Assembly: GCA_003443635.1 (NCBI GenBank)
Contig: CP031964.1
Location: 2,698,321-2,762,320 of the forward strand
Direction of reading: 5' to 3'
Source: Flavobacteriaceae bacterium
GTDB lineage: Bacteria; Bacteroidota; Bacteroidia; Flavobacteriales; Flavobacteriaceae
Length of the DNA: 64,000 nt
Shown in pieces: positions 16,767-26,554 of the stretch (position 1 is the first letter of the stretch; each line of letters starts with the position of its first letter). A model generated the notes under the pieces. It ran no database searches. It was not told where the DNA came from and saw nothing but the letters and a program-made list of their open reading frames with translations. Position numbers and translations under genes: made by a program.

Positions 16767-16798
16767 AAAAGAGCTAAATACAAATTAGCTCTTTTTTT
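16764..16798. terminator. bidirectional intrinsic terminator between acbP and valS
   Basis: AGAGCTAA and TTAGCTCT form a stem with A-rich and T-rich flanks on the two sides, so it can stop transcripts from both convergent genes. Confidence 0.85.
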
Positions 16799-16824
16799 AT
16801 CTAATACATTTTAATTCTTCTTCA

Positions 16825-19452
16825 TTATAAATTAGCTAAACTCGTCTTTAAGGTTTCTATTTTTGCTAGTGCATCTGCTTCTTTTTTCTTTTCAACAGCT
16901 ACAACTTGTTCTGGAGCATTATTAACAAAACGTTCGTTTGCTAATTTTTTCTGTACAGATTTTAAAAACCCTTCTGTATAATTTAATTCTTCGGTGAGCT
17001 TTCCTCTTTCTTCTTCGATATCTATAGTACCTTGCATTGGCACAAAATATTCATTAGAATTAACCCTAAATGTTAATGCGCCTTCAACTTTATTTTTGGT
17101 ATAACTTAATAATGAAATATTACCCATCTTAGTAATAATAGCATCAAAAGTTTTTGAAGTATTTTCATTATTTATTACAAACATCTCTATCGCATCTTTA
17201 AATGCAATATTTTTTTGTTTTCTAATTGTTCGAATTCCTGAAATTACTTCTGAAGCTAATTCAAATTCAGAAATTAAAGTTTCATTTATCGGTTTTGCTT
17301 CTGGCCATTTTGCAATTATTAGTGCTTCATTAGGAGTTCTTTCAGATATTTGCTGCCATATCTCCTCAGTAATAAATGGCATAAATGGATGCATTATTTT
17401 TAAATTGTTTTCAAAAATAGACATTAAATTATCTAATGTCTTCTTATCTATTGGTTGTTGATATGCTGGTTTAACTATTTCTAATAACCATCCACAAAAA
17501 TCATCGTAAATGAGTTTATAAATAGCCATTAAAGCATCACTAAGTCTATATTTACTAAAGTGATCTTCAATTTCTAATAATGCTTTTTGAAATTTAGACT
17601 CAAACCATTCTAATGCAATCTTACTAGAATTTGGTTGCTCTATAGCTTCAACTTGCCATATTTTAGTTAAATTTAATGCACTCCATAATTTAGTTCCAAG
17701 TCCTTTTCCTTGTTGACACAAAGCTTCATCAAACATTAAATCATTACCAGCTGCACTACTTAATAAAAGACCTACTCGAACACCATCTGCACTATATTTC
17801 TCTATTAATTTTAAAGCATCAGGAGAATTCCCTAATTGTTTAGACATTTTACGACGCTGTTTATCCCTAACAAGTCCTGTTAAATAAACATTTGAAAATG
17901 GTTTTTCTCCTTTATACTCATATCCAGAAATAATCATACGTGCAACCCAAAAAAATAAAATATCTGGTCCAGTAACTAAATCATTGGTTGGGTAATAATA
18001 ATTAATATCTTTATTTTCAGGGTTACGAATTCCGTCAAACACACTTATAGGCCATAACCAAGAAGAGAACCAAGTATCTAAAGCATCTTTATCTTGTTTT
18101 AAATCTTCAAGGTTCAAATTATTATTTTTTGTTTTTTCTTGAGCTAATTCTAAAGCTTCTTCCTTATTTTTTGCAACTACAAAATCATTCTTTCCATCTC
18201 CAAAATAATATGCAGGAATTTGTTGCCCCCAAATTAATTGACGAGAGATATTCCAATCACGAATATTCTCCATCCAGTGACGGTAAGTATTTTCGAATTT
18301 CTTAGGAAAAAGTTTAATATCATCATCTTCTAAAACTGCTTTAATAGCCGGTTTTACTAATTCTTCCATTTTAAGAAACCACTGATCACTTAATCTTGGT
18401 TCTATAACCGCATGTGTACGTTCACTAGTTCCAACTTTATGAGTAATATCTTCTGTTTTGACTAATATATCTAATTCTTTAAGTTCTTTAGCTACATCTT
18501 TACGTGCCACTACCCTATCTTTTCCTTCGTGATGTAGGCCAAAACTATTTAATGTAGCATCATCATTTAAAATATCAATAACTTCTAAATTATGACGCTC
18601 TCCTATTTCTTTATCATTTACATCATGAGCTGGAGTTATTTTTAAGCATCCCGTACCAAATTCAATATCTACATAGCCATCTTCAATAATTGGAACAACG
18701 CGATTACAAATAGGAACAATAACATTTTTCCCTTTTAAATGTTTAAAACGTTCGTCCTTAGGATTTACACAAATTGCAGTATCTCCTAGAATGGTCTCAG
18801 GACGTGTAGTAGCAATAGTAACATAATCTTCTTCATTTTCAATTTTATAATTCACATAATACAGTGTATCTGTACGCTCAATGTGATTTACTTCTTCATC
18901 AGATAAGGTTGTTTTTGCTTCTGGATCCCAATTTACCATACGATAACCACGATAAATAAGACCTTTATTATATAAATCGACAAATACTCTAATCACACCT
19001 TCACTCATATCATCATCCATAGTGAACTTTGTACGATCCCAATCACATGAACAACCCAATTTTTTTAGCTGCTCTAAAATAACACCTCCATATTCATGTG
19101 TCCATTCCCAAGCATGTGCTAAAAACTCTTCTCTTGAAAGGTCATTTTTATCTATTCCATTCTCTTTAAGTTTTGCAACAACTTTAGCTTCGGTAGCTAT
19201 AGATGCGTGATCTGTTCCTGGTACCCAACATGCGTTTTTACCTTGAAGCCTTGCACGACGTATTAAAACATCTTGTATGGTATTATTAAGCATATGCCCC
19301 ATATGTAATACTCCCGTTACATTAGGTGGCGGAATTACAATTGTATAAGGCTCTCTTTCGTCTGGTTCTGAATGAAAATAATTATGTTTCATCCAGTAAT
19401 CGTACCATTTATTTTCTACTTGAATTGCATCGTATTGAGATGAAATAGACAT
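16825..19452 (-). CDS. valS: valine--tRNA ligase
   Basis: This class Ia aminoacyl-tRNA synthetase of 875 residues charges tRNA-Val. The HIGH-type motif is HMGH in PPPNVTGVLHMGHM, and KMSKS is present as RRKMSKQLGN. The editing domain lies between them (TTRPETILGDTA, then GTGCLKITPAHDVND). The C-terminal coiled coil (RGKLTEELNYTEGFLKS onward) is the ValRS tRNA-binding arm. An upstream TTG at 19483-19485 is in frame but sits inside the -7 box, so the ATG at 19450-19452 (MSISSQYD) is the start I chose. Confidence 0.97.
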   Translation of the reverse strand: MSISSQYDAIQVENKWYDYWMKHNYFHSEPDEREPYTIVIPPPNVTGVLHMGHMLNNTIQDVLIRRARLQGKNACWVPGTDHASIATEAKVVAKLKENGIDKNDLSREEFLAHAWEWTHEYGGVILEQLKKLGCSCDWDRTKFTMDDDMSEGVIRVFVDLYNKGLIYRGYRMVNWDPEAKTTLSDEEVNHIERTDTLYYVNYKIENEEDYVTIATTRPETILGDTAICVNPKDERFKHLKGKNVIVPICNRVVPIIEDGYVDIEFGTGCLKITPAHDVNDKEIGERHNLEVIDILNDDATLNSFGLHHEGKDRVVARKDVAKELKELDILVKTEDITHKVGTSERTHAVIEPRLSDQWFLKMEELVKPAIKAVLEDDDIKLFPKKFENTYRHWMENIRDWNISRQLIWGQQIPAYYFGDGKNDFVVAKNKEEALELAQEKTKNNNLNLEDLKQDKDALDTWFSSWLWPISVFDGIRNPENKDINYYYPTNDLVTGPDILFFWVARMIISGYEYKGEKPFSNVYLTGLVRDKQRRKMSKQLGNSPDALKLIEKYSADGVRVGLLLSSAAGNDLMFDEALCQQGKGLGTKLWSALNLTKIWQVEAIEQPNSSKIALEWFESKFQKALLEIEDHFSKYRLSDALMAIYKLIYDDFCGWLLEIVKPAYQQPIDKKTLDNLMSIFENNLKIMHPFMPFITEEIWQQISERTPNEALIIAKWPEAKPINETLISEFELASEVISGIRTIRKQKNIAFKDAIEMFVINNENTSKTFDAIITKMGNISLLSYTKNKVEGALTFRVNSNEYFVPMQGTIDIEEERGKLTEELNYTEGFLKSVQKKLANERFVNNAPEQVVAVEKKKEADALAKIETLKTSLANL

Positions 19453-19482
19453 ACTTTGGAATAGTTTTTGAGTATTGATTCG

Positions 19483-19490
19483 CAAAAATA
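19483..19490 (-). promoter_or_regulatory. -7 box of valS
   Basis: On the minus strand this reads TATTTTTG followed by C. It lies 30 nt before the chosen ATG and settles the start codon, because the alternative TTG would be inside the promoter. Confidence 0.65.
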
Positions 19491-19568
19491 CTTATATTTC
19501 TTTTTCTGTAAAATTATAATGCTATTATTATATCTTATATACGTTAAATGTATATGCAATACATCTAA

Positions 19569-19576
19569 TATTTTTG
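19569..19576 (+). promoter_or_regulatory. -7 box of the DUF1573 protein gene
   Basis: TATTTTTG followed by C matches the consensus and lies 50 nt before the ATG. A small dyad, ATGTAT-N5-ATACAT, lies just upstream at 19548-19564 and could be a regulator site. Confidence 0.5.
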
Positions 19577-19626
19577 CAGATTGAATAAAAAGTGATTAAG
19601 TTTACATAGAATTTAAATTAAAAATT

Positions 19627-20013
19627 ATGAAACATTTAGTTACAATATTGTTTATTGGACTTATTAGTTTTTCTATTAAAGCACAAGATAAAGTTGCTAA
19701 AATTGAATTTAAAACTGATGTGATAGACTACGGAACTATTGAAAAAGGTGCTAATGGTGTTAGAGTATTTGAATTCACTAATACTGGAAATGCTCCACTT
19801 ATAATTTCAAAAGTTAAATCTAGTTGTGGATGTACAATTCCTAAAAAACCGGAAAAACCAATTATGCCAGGTGAGTCAGGCGAAATTGAAGTTAAATATG
19901 ATACAAATAGAGTGATTCCTTTCAGAAAAACCATAACAGTTACTTCAAATGCAGATACCCCAAATGTAGCATTAAAAATAAAAGGTACAGTAGTGGAATC
20001 TACAGCAAATTAG
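19627..20013 (+). CDS. exported DUF1573 domain protein
   Basis: This 128-residue protein has a signal peptide (cleavage near ISFSIKAQ) and a single DUF1573/ASH-like immunoglobulin-type domain. The domain hallmark is FEFTNTGNAPLIISKVKSSC then GCTIPKKP, with the two Cys close together, and PGESGEIEVKYDTNR. Such domains are common in exported Bacteroidota proteins and may mediate binding; no enzyme activity is known. It is monocistronic, between valS (divergent) and a protease-like gene (convergent), with a shared terminator. Confidence 0.88.
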   Translation: MKHLVTILFIGLISFSIKAQDKVAKIEFKTDVIDYGTIEKGANGVRVFEFTNTGNAPLIISKVKSSCGCTIPKKPEKPIMPGESGEIEVKYDTNRVIPFRKTITVTSNADTPNVALKIKGTVVESTAN

Positions 20014-20037
20014 ATAAATTCAAAAAATATCAATAAT

Positions 20038-20070
20038 AAAAAGAGGTTTTAATTTAGAACCTCTTTTTTA
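20038..20070. terminator. bidirectional terminator
   Basis: AAAGAGGTT, a 9-nt loop and AACCTCTTT, followed by T residues, serve the DUF1573 gene. The complementary strand gives the same for the convergent protease-like gene, whose stop codon lies inside the right arm. Confidence 0.8.
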
Positions 20071-21402
20071 TTTTAATAAGCTTTCTAAAGTAAAAGAGAA
20101 ACTACGTTTTTCGCCATCTCTCTCTATTAATAATTTTATTCGCTTCCCATCTTCATCATAAAACAATTTCACAATGTCTTGTAGTGAATAATCATGTGCT
20201 TTTCTACCATTTACTGATAAAATCACATCATTTATTTTAAGTCCAGCTCTTTCAGCTGGAGAATTTTTACGTAATTCGACTATAGAAAAAGATGGTGCAA
20301 AAAAGTATTTAAAAGTTTTACCTACTTCTATTTGCCTTGCTCCAGCGGCTTGGCTAACTGATGCTCCATAAATTTGAGCTTCTTTTTCTTCTAATTCTCT
20401 AACAACTCTAATCCCATTATGCTCTAAAGCAATTCCACTTTTATTATAATAAAATTCATCAGAAAAATACTTATTCTTTCGTAATCTCATTTTTTTATTA
20501 TGAATATCAAAAATGATATTAAAACGCTTTAATATCCCTCCTGATAAACTACCGTTTCTATCTTGAATTTTCTTAGCATTATCAATTGACGTTGAATCTG
20601 GAAAAGCAACATTTACTTTTCTCAATTTAAAATCATCTAAGAGAAAAGCATCTATTTTGGAACGTTTTCCATAAATGCTACCACTTAAACCATGTCCTAA
20701 AAAATCTTGAAAATACTTATTAGGTAGTGTAATATCTTTTGTTTCATCTTCAAATAACCAAATAGCATCGCTACTACCAGAATCAACCAAAAGTTTAACA
20801 GGTTTATTATTCCCGTTTTGAGAAACTACACCTTTAATATAAGGCTTATTGCTATGGAATTCTAAATCAAATGATTTACATTTTCTGCATTTTTTATACT
20901 TGTAATTATTGTGGTTAGATATTTTTAAATATTTATATGAATAATTAATTTCAACTATAAAATCTTTTAAAAAATCATATCCAATAATTCCATGCACAGG
21001 AACACCTAATCTTGGTGAAAAATTTAGATTTGGGTCAAAGACAGCATACAAATCTTGATTAAGATTTATAGCATTTCCAATTTTAAAAATATTATTTCTA
21101 GATCTTAACGCTTCTACAGGTTCTCCTTCCCCTAAGCCTCTTAAATAAATTCGTTCTGTTTGATTAATTTGAAGTTCTTCAGTTAAATTAACAAAATTGA
21201 AAATTATGGGTTTACTTACTCCAGTATCTAATAAAAATGAAAGCTCAACACCATTCACTTCAACAGGGAATATTATTAAGTTATTAATAAGTTTAAAATT
21301 TATTTTATCAGATTTGCCACCAGATAGCATAAATTTACCCTGAGACCAACTACTTGACCATATAAAAAGAAACGAAATTATAAATAGATAATGCTTTTTC
21401 AT
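20068..21402 (-). CDS. exported aspartyl protease-like protein with a PDZ domain
   Basis: This 444-residue protein has a signal peptide (to about residue 20). It has two retropepsin-like halves, with LLDTG at 58-61 and LLVDSGSSDAIW around 204-214, so both catalytic aspartates of a pepsin-like pair are present. HGIIGYDFLKDF and GILKRFNIIFD match the hydrophobic-Gly motif that closes each lobe. A PDZ domain follows at about 360-440 (SPAERAGLKINDVILSVNGR). I infer a periplasmic or surface protease whose PDZ domain may bind substrate. It is monocistronic. Confidence 0.88.
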   Translation of the reverse strand: MKKHYLFIISFLFIWSSSWSQGKFMLSGGKSDKINFKLINNLIIFPVEVNGVELSFLLDTGVSKPIIFNFVNLTEELQINQTERIYLRGLGEGEPVEALRSRNNIFKIGNAINLNQDLYAVFDPNLNFSPRLGVPVHGIIGYDFLKDFIVEINYSYKYLKISNHNNYKYKKCRKCKSFDLEFHSNKPYIKGVVSQNGNNKPVKLLVDSGSSDAIWLFEDETKDITLPNKYFQDFLGHGLSGSIYGKRSKIDAFLLDDFKLRKVNVAFPDSTSIDNAKKIQDRNGSLSGGILKRFNIIFDIHNKKMRLRKNKYFSDEFYYNKSGIALEHNGIRVVRELEEKEAQIYGASVSQAAGARQIEVGKTFKYFFAPSFSIVELRKNSPAERAGLKINDVILSVNGRKAHDYSLQDIVKLFYDEDGKRIKLLIERDGEKRSFSFTLESLLK

Positions 21403-21536
21403 TTAGAAATTTAATATACAAAAAACTTTGCTGGAAAAATACTTTATTTTCATTTACTCATAACATTTAACTCTATATTTTAAACAAAATTTAAGATAAA
21501 TTTCGCAAATTTGCTCTACTTTAAAATACAACTATA

Positions 21537-22727
21537 ATGCCAAAAATTTCCAAAAAAGGTAAATCTATGCCTCAATCACCAATTCGCAAATTAGTTCCTT
21601 ATGCTGAAGCTGCAAAAAAGAGGGGTACGAAAGTGTTTCATTTAAATATTGGGCAACCAGATATTAAAACTCCGCAAGTTGCGTTAGATGCTGTTAAAAA
21701 TAATGATTTAGAAATTGTAGCTTATAGTCGTTCTGAAGGATCTGAGCAATATCGCGAAAAAATTGCAGCATATTATGCGAAAAATGACATTCATGTTAAA
21801 GCAAATAATATAATTGTGACTACTGGAGGTAGCGAAGCTTTACTATTTACTTTTGGAAGTATTATGGATGCAAATGATGAAGTTATTATTCCAGAACCTT
21901 TTTATGCAAATTATAATGGGTTCTCAACTGCTTCTGGTGTTAACATTGTACCCGTAATTTCAAAAATTGAAAATAATTTTGCCTTACCTCCTATCGAAGA
22001 ATTTGAAAAATTAATTACTTCAAAAACAAAGGCAATTCTTATTTGCAACCCTGGTAATCCTACTGGATATTTATATAGCAAAGAAGAAATCAAAAAACTA
22101 GCTGCTATTGTAAAAAAACATGATTTATTTTTAATTGCTGACGAAGTTTATCGTGAGTTTGCTTACGATGGTACTGAGCATTATTCTATTCTGCAAGAAG
22201 GTGGACTTGAAAAACATGCCATTGTTATTGATTCTGTATCTAAACGTTACAGTATGTGTGGTGCAAGAATTGGATGTATTGTCTCTAAAAGTGATGATGT
22301 TATAAGTACAGCTTTAAAATTTGCTCAAGCTAGATTATCTCCTCCAACTTATGCACAAATAGCATGTGAAGCTGCCTTAGAAACTCCTCAAAGTTATTTT
22401 GATGATGTTATAAAAGAGTATGTCGCAAGGAGAAATACTCTTATTGAAGAATTACAAAAAATTGAAGGAGTTAAGGTCGCTAAGCCCAAAGGAGCGTTTT
22501 ACTGTATAGCAGAGCTTCCTGTAAGAAATGCCGATGATTTTGCGCAATGGATTTTAGAAAAATTTGACCTTAATGGAGAGACAATTATGGTAGCTCCTGC
22601 TGCTGGATTTTATTCAACAAAAGGGTTTGGTTTAAACCAAATTAGAATTGCATACGTACTTAAACAAGAAGATTTAATTCGTTCCGTTGCCATTTTAAAG
22701 CAAGCACTTAGAGAGTATAATGCATAA
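21537..22727 (+). CDS. pyridoxal phosphate-dependent aminotransferase, class I/II
   Basis: This 396-residue fold-type I aminotransferase has the PLP lysine at Lys 236 (SVSKRYSMCGARIG). The Asn and Asp/Tyr of the cofactor pocket are visible in NPGNPTG (171-177) and ADEVYREF (201-208). The N-terminal GQPDIKTP is the substrate loop. The sequence fits the aspartate/aromatic aminotransferase group of Bacteroidota, but the exact amino donor is uncertain. The stop is immediately followed by the murB ATG, so the two are co-transcribed. Confidence 0.93.
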   Translation: MPKISKKGKSMPQSPIRKLVPYAEAAKKRGTKVFHLNIGQPDIKTPQVALDAVKNNDLEIVAYSRSEGSEQYREKIAAYYAKNDIHVKANNIIVTTGGSEALLFTFGSIMDANDEVIIPEPFYANYNGFSTASGVNIVPVISKIENNFALPPIEEFEKLITSKTKAILICNPGNPTGYLYSKEEIKKLAAIVKKHDLFLIADEVYREFAYDGTEHYSILQEGGLEKHAIVIDSVSKRYSMCGARIGCIVSKSDDVISTALKFAQARLSPPTYAQIACEAALETPQSYFDDVIKEYVARRNTLIEELQKIEGVKVAKPKGAFYCIAELPVRNADDFAQWILEKFDLNGETIMVAPAAGFYSTKGFGLNQIRIAYVLKQEDLIRSVAILKQALREYNA

Positions 22728-23744
22728 ATGATTATCTCACAAAACATATCTTTAAAGTCCTATAACACTTTTGATATTGATGTTAAGGCAAAGCACTTTA
22801 TTTCCGTAAATACTATTGACGAACTTAAATATGCATTATCTTTAAAAGAGTACACAAAGCATTTTATTTTAGGAGGAGGAAGTAACATGTTACTTACAAA
22901 AGATATCGATGCTCTTGTTATTCACTTAAATTTAAAAGGCATTGAAATTATTTCTACTGATCCTTATTCAGTAAATGTGAAAGTTTCAGCAGGAGAAAAT
23001 TGGCATCAATTTGTATTATGGGCTATAGAACATAATTTTGGAGGTATTGAAAATTTATCTTTAATTCCTGGTAATGTAGGAACGGCACCTATTCAAAATA
23101 TTGGTGCATATGGAGTTGAACTTAAAGATACATTTGTAGAATGCTCTGTATTAGAAATTGCTACACAATCTATAAAAACATTTACTAACAAAGAATGTAA
23201 TTTTGATTATCGTAGTTCAATATTTAAGGAAAATGTTAAAGGTGATTTTATTATTTTAGATGTAACTTTTAAATTAGCTTCAAAAAACCATCAATTAAAA
23301 ACATCTTACGGAGCAATTAAGAATGAATTAGGGTTAATGGGAGTTGATAAAAATCCTACTATTAAAGATATTTCAAAAGCGGTAATTACTATTCGAAGCT
23401 CTAAATTACCAGATCCAAAAGAGATAGGTAATAGTGGTAGTTTTTTTAAAAACCCAATTATTTCGAATACAATTTTTGAAGCTTTAAAAATAAATTTTCC
23501 AAACATTCCAAGCTATCCTATTTCAAAAGATTTAGTAAAAATACCTGCAGGATGGCTTATTGAACAAGCTGGTTTTAAAGGAAAACGTTTTAATAATTAT
23601 GGGGTTCATAAAAATCAAGCTCTAGTGTTAGTAAATTATGGAGGAGCAAAAGGTAAAGACATTTATGAACTCTCTTTACTAATACAAAACACTATAAAAC
23701 GAATTTATAATATAAATTTAGAGGCTGAAGTAAATATTTTTTAG
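22728..23744 (+). CDS. murB: UDP-N-acetylenolpyruvoylglucosamine reductase
   Basis: This 338-residue FAD enzyme completes UDP-MurNAc in peptidoglycan synthesis. The FAD-binding segment FILGGGSNMLLTKD (47-60), the active-site IPGNVGTAPIQNIGAYGVEL, the Tyr-Arg motif DYRSSIFK, GNSGSFFKNP with the catalytic Ser, and the C-terminal EAEVNIF with the conserved Glu are all present. Length and the YRSS loop place it in the E. coli-like type I group. It begins directly after the aminotransferase stop codon. Confidence 0.97.
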   Translation: MIISQNISLKSYNTFDIDVKAKHFISVNTIDELKYALSLKEYTKHFILGGGSNMLLTKDIDALVIHLNLKGIEIISTDPYSVNVKVSAGENWHQFVLWAIEHNFGGIENLSLIPGNVGTAPIQNIGAYGVELKDTFVECSVLEIATQSIKTFTNKECNFDYRSSIFKENVKGDFIILDVTFKLASKNHQLKTSYGAIKNELGLMGVDKNPTIKDISKAVITIRSSKLPDPKEIGNSGSFFKNPIISNTIFEALKINFPNIPSYPISKDLVKIPAGWLIEQAGFKGKRFNNYGVHKNQALVLVNYGGAKGKDIYELSLLIQNTIKRIYNINLEAEVNIF

Positions 23745-23809
23745 AGTTTTTAAACGTTATCCTAAAAATTTATCTTTTTTTTATTAGAAGTAATTTGTAG
23801 ATTTCAAAC

Positions 23810-24340
23810 GTGGTTACAAAATTAGAACAACATATTGTATCGTTATTAAAAAAGGGGGATAAGAAAGCTATTACTCTGATTTACGAGAACTACTCAAACT
23901 CTTTATTTGGAGTAATTAACAAAGTAACTAATGACAGTGCTTTAGCAGAAGACGCTCTACAAGAAAGTTTTATTAAAATATGGAAAAATGCAAAAAAATA
24001 CGATTCAAGTAAAGCAAAACTATTTACTTGGATGTATCGAATCGCTAGAAATACCGCAATAGATAAATTAAGAAGTCACAATTTAAAATTCGATAAGGAA
24101 GTCCAAATTGCAGATTCCAACGTATATAAAATAGCTACTTCTGGGTTAAATCCAAATACAATGGATTTAAAACAACATTTAGCAACCTTAGATTTAAAAT
24201 ACCAAACTGTGCTTAATGCTTTGTTTTTTGAAGGCATGACGCAGCAAGAAGCCAGTGACGAATTAAACATTCCCTTAGGTACAATTAAATCTAGATTAAA
24301 AATTGGATTACGAGAACTTAAAAAAATCTATAATCCTTAA
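23810..24340 (+). CDS. ECF RNA polymerase sigma factor
   Basis: This 176-residue extracytoplasmic-function sigma factor has a GTG start. Region 2 has ALAEDALQESFIKIWKNAKK and LFTWMYRIARNTAIDKLRS. Region 4 has LNALFFEGMTQQEASDELNI then PLGTIKSRLKIGLRELKK, the -35-binding helix-turn-helix. The gene 12 bp downstream encodes its likely anti-sigma factor, so the pair forms a membrane-signalling module. The inducing stress is unknown. Confidence 0.95.
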   Translation: MVTKLEQHIVSLLKKGDKKAITLIYENYSNSLFGVINKVTNDSALAEDALQESFIKIWKNAKKYDSSKAKLFTWMYRIARNTAIDKLRSHNLKFDKEVQIADSNVYKIATSGLNPNTMDLKQHLATLDLKYQTVLNALFFEGMTQQEASDELNIPLGTIKSRLKIGLRELKKIYNP

Positions 24341-24352
24341 AACTGTACAATT

Positions 24353-25144
24353 ATGAAACAAAAGGTACAAGAATTTTTAGAGTCTGGCATATTAAATAAA
24401 TATATAATTGGAGATATTTCTATTTCAGAAACAAGTAATGTAGAGAATTTTATTAATACTTATCCTGAGGTAAAAGAAGAATACGATTTACTTCAAGATC
24501 AATTAGAATTAGCTGCTAAAACATATTCAAAAGAAGCACCGACACACATTTTAGGTTCTATTTTAGATACATTAGATGATAGTCCAGTTATTCAACTTCA
24601 GCAAAAAACAAAAAAATCACCTTGGATTGGTATAGCTGCAAGTATTGCTGCATTAGTTTTTGCAGGCACATCTTATTTATTTTATAATCAAAACCAAAAG
24701 CTTCTAGACGAGAATAATACTATTGCTGAGGAGATTTTTGATTTAAGAGGAGATATTGAAAAAAATAATGATAAATTAGATGGGGTGATGCGTGAATTTT
24801 TAAAGCTCAACAATCCTGAAACTCAAAAATATGTTTTGAGAGGTAATGAACGTGCTAAAGAGTTAAAAACTGTTGCATACATTAATCCTATCGAAAAATC
24901 AACATTAATAGATATTGTAGCCTTGCCTGAACTCTCAGATGAGCAATGTTATCAGATGTGGGCACAATTACAAGATAAAATGATAAATTTAGGAGTATTG
25001 AGTGAAGCAGATAGAAAACTCAAGCCTATTCCTTATATTAAAGATGCTTTAGCTTTAAATATTACTATTGAACCTAAAGGTGGTAATAAAAATGCTTCTT
25101 TAGAAAATTCTGTTGCAGAAATCCCTATAAATAAAGATAATTAA
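24353..25144 (+). CDS. anti-sigma factor, RskA-like
   Basis: This 263-residue protein has an N-terminal cytoplasmic region with LNKYIIGDIS (the YxLGxL-type start of anti-sigma N-domains). One membrane helix is at about 91-110, then a coiled-coil stretch, then a periplasmic RskA-type domain (STLIDIVALPELSDEQCYQM then WAQLQDK). The zinc-binding HxxxCxxC motif of many anti-sigma factors is absent. It follows the ECF sigma gene by 12 bp and should hold that sigma factor at the membrane until signalled. Confidence 0.9.
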   Translation: MKQKVQEFLESGILNKYIIGDISISETSNVENFINTYPEVKEEYDLLQDQLELAAKTYSKEAPTHILGSILDTLDDSPVIQLQQKTKKSPWIGIAASIAALVFAGTSYLFYNQNQKLLDENNTIAEEIFDLRGDIEKNNDKLDGVMREFLKLNNPETQKYVLRGNERAKELKTVAYINPIEKSTLIDIVALPELSDEQCYQMWAQLQDKMINLGVLSEADRKLKPIPYIKDALALNITIEPKGGNKNASLENSVAEIPINKDN

Positions 25145-25235
25145 TATTGTTTTTAGCATAACAGTTTGTTAAACTCAATCAATAGAACTTAGATTATCAT
25201 ATAAAATATTTACTTTTGCATAAAGCATTTTATAG

Positions 25236-25439
25236 ATGAAACTTTTCTTAATTACATTATTTCTTTTAGGTTTAGCTGTTGCAGGTATTGCAATAAAAAT
25301 TTGGGCAAAAAAAGATGGTAAATTTGCAGGAACTTGTGCAAGTCAAAATCCAATGCTTAATAAAAATGGAGATGCTTGTGGCTTTTGTGGAAAAATGCCT
25401 GATCAGTTCGATAGTTGTAACGAACCTCAACATTCGTAA
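25236..25439 (+). CDS. small membrane-anchored cysteine-motif protein
   Basis: This 67-residue protein has one N-terminal membrane helix (3-23) followed by a short domain with four cysteines (34, 48, 51 and 61) in the pattern C-x13-CGFC-x9-C. The pattern could bind a metal or form two disulfides. Related small proteins are widespread in Flavobacteriia, usually annotated only as membrane or secreted protein. It is followed 5 bp later by a glycosyltransferase gene, with which it is probably co-transcribed. The function is unknown. Confidence 0.7.
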   Translation: MKLFLITLFLLGLAVAGIAIKIWAKKDGKFAGTCASQNPMLNKNGDACGFCGKMPDQFDSCNEPQHS

Positions 25440-25444
25440 ATAAA

Positions 25445-26554
25445 GTGATTGTATTAATCACTTTATTTTACATTTTTATTGGTATTGTTTTTATTCAGCT
25501 ATTTTATTATGGTTTTTTATTCTCACAATTTGCAGCTTCAAAACATCATATTACTACTCAAAAAAAACATCCTGTATCTGTAATCATTTGTGCAAAAAAT
25601 GAAGCTAAAAACCTCAAACAATTTTTACCTTTTGTATTAGAACAAGATTATCCCAATTATGAAATTATCTTAATTAATGATGCTTCTAGTGATGAAACAT
25701 TAGAAGTAATGGAGTCATTTAAGAATTTACACAATAAGATTAAAATTGTAGATGTTGAAAACAATGAAGCTTTTTGGGGTAATAAAAAATATGCTTTAAC
25801 GCTAGGGATAAAATCTGCTTCTAATAATATTTTATTATTTACCGATGCTGATTGTAAACCTATTTCTAAACATTGGATTAGTGAAATGGCAAATAATTTC
25901 ATTAACTCAAAATCAATAGTACTAGGATATGGAGCTTATAAAAAAAGTAATTCTTTATTAAATAAGCTTATTCGATTCGAAACTTTAATGACTGCTGTTC
26001 AATATTTTTCTTATGCCAAAATAGGAATTCCTTATATGGGTGTTGGGAGAAATTTAGCGTATTATAAAAATGAGTTCTATAAAGCAGATGGATTTATAAG
26101 TCATATGCAGGTTCGTTCGGGTGATGATGATTTATTTATTAATCAAGTTTCAACTGTTCACAATACTAATATCTGCTTCTCAAGAAAAAGTTTTACAGAA
26201 TCTTTACCAAAGAGATCTTTTAAGGATTGGATTATTCAAAAAAGACGTCATGTTTCTACTTCAAAATATTACAAGATTAAACATAAATTTCTACTTGGAT
26301 TATTTTATAGTTCTCAGTTATTTTTTTGGGTTTTAGCGATTATTTTATTGTTATTTTCATTTAACTGGAAAGTTGTTTTATCATTAATTATTTTACGTTT
26401 TGTCATTCAATTTATTAGTGTAGGTTTTTCAGCAAAAAAACTCAATGAGTTAGATACCATTTTTCTTCTACCCTTCTTAGAATTATTTTTAATTGTCACA
26501 CAATTATTTATCTTTAGCTCTAATATCATTTCAAAACCGAATCATTGGAAATAA
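25445..26554 (+). CDS. membrane glycosyltransferase, family 2
   Basis: This 369-residue protein has a GTG start. An N-terminal membrane helix (about 4-28) precedes a GT-A catalytic domain. That domain carries VSVIICAKNEAKNLKQFL, the nucleotide-sugar motif INDASSDET, the DxD-type metal site TDAD (133-136) and the acceptor-side GDDDLFINQV. Two membrane helices close the protein (about 287-309 and 335-360). It probably transfers a sugar to a lipid or surface polymer at the inner membrane. Its end overlaps the next sigma factor start by 10 nt. Confidence 0.92.
   Translation: MIVLITLFYIFIGIVFIQLFYYGFLFSQFAASKHHITTQKKHPVSVIICAKNEAKNLKQFLPFVLEQDYPNYEIILINDASSDETLEVMESFKNLHNKIKIVDVENNEAFWGNKKYALTLGIKSASNNILLFTDADCKPISKHWISEMANNFINSKSIVLGYGAYKKSNSLLNKLIRFETLMTAVQYFSYAKIGIPYMGVGRNLAYYKNEFYKADGFISHMQVRSGDDDLFINQVSTVHNTNICFSRKSFTESLPKRSFKDWIIQKRRHVSTSKYYKIKHKFLLGLFYSSQLFFWVLAIILLLFSFNWKVVLSLIILRFVIQFISVGFSAKKLNELDTIFLLPFLELFLIVTQLFIFSSNIISKPNHWK

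Noticed and set aside
19453..19485. TTG start of valS, 11 codons upstream
   Set aside because: The TTG overlaps the TATTTTTG box, so it would not be in the transcript.
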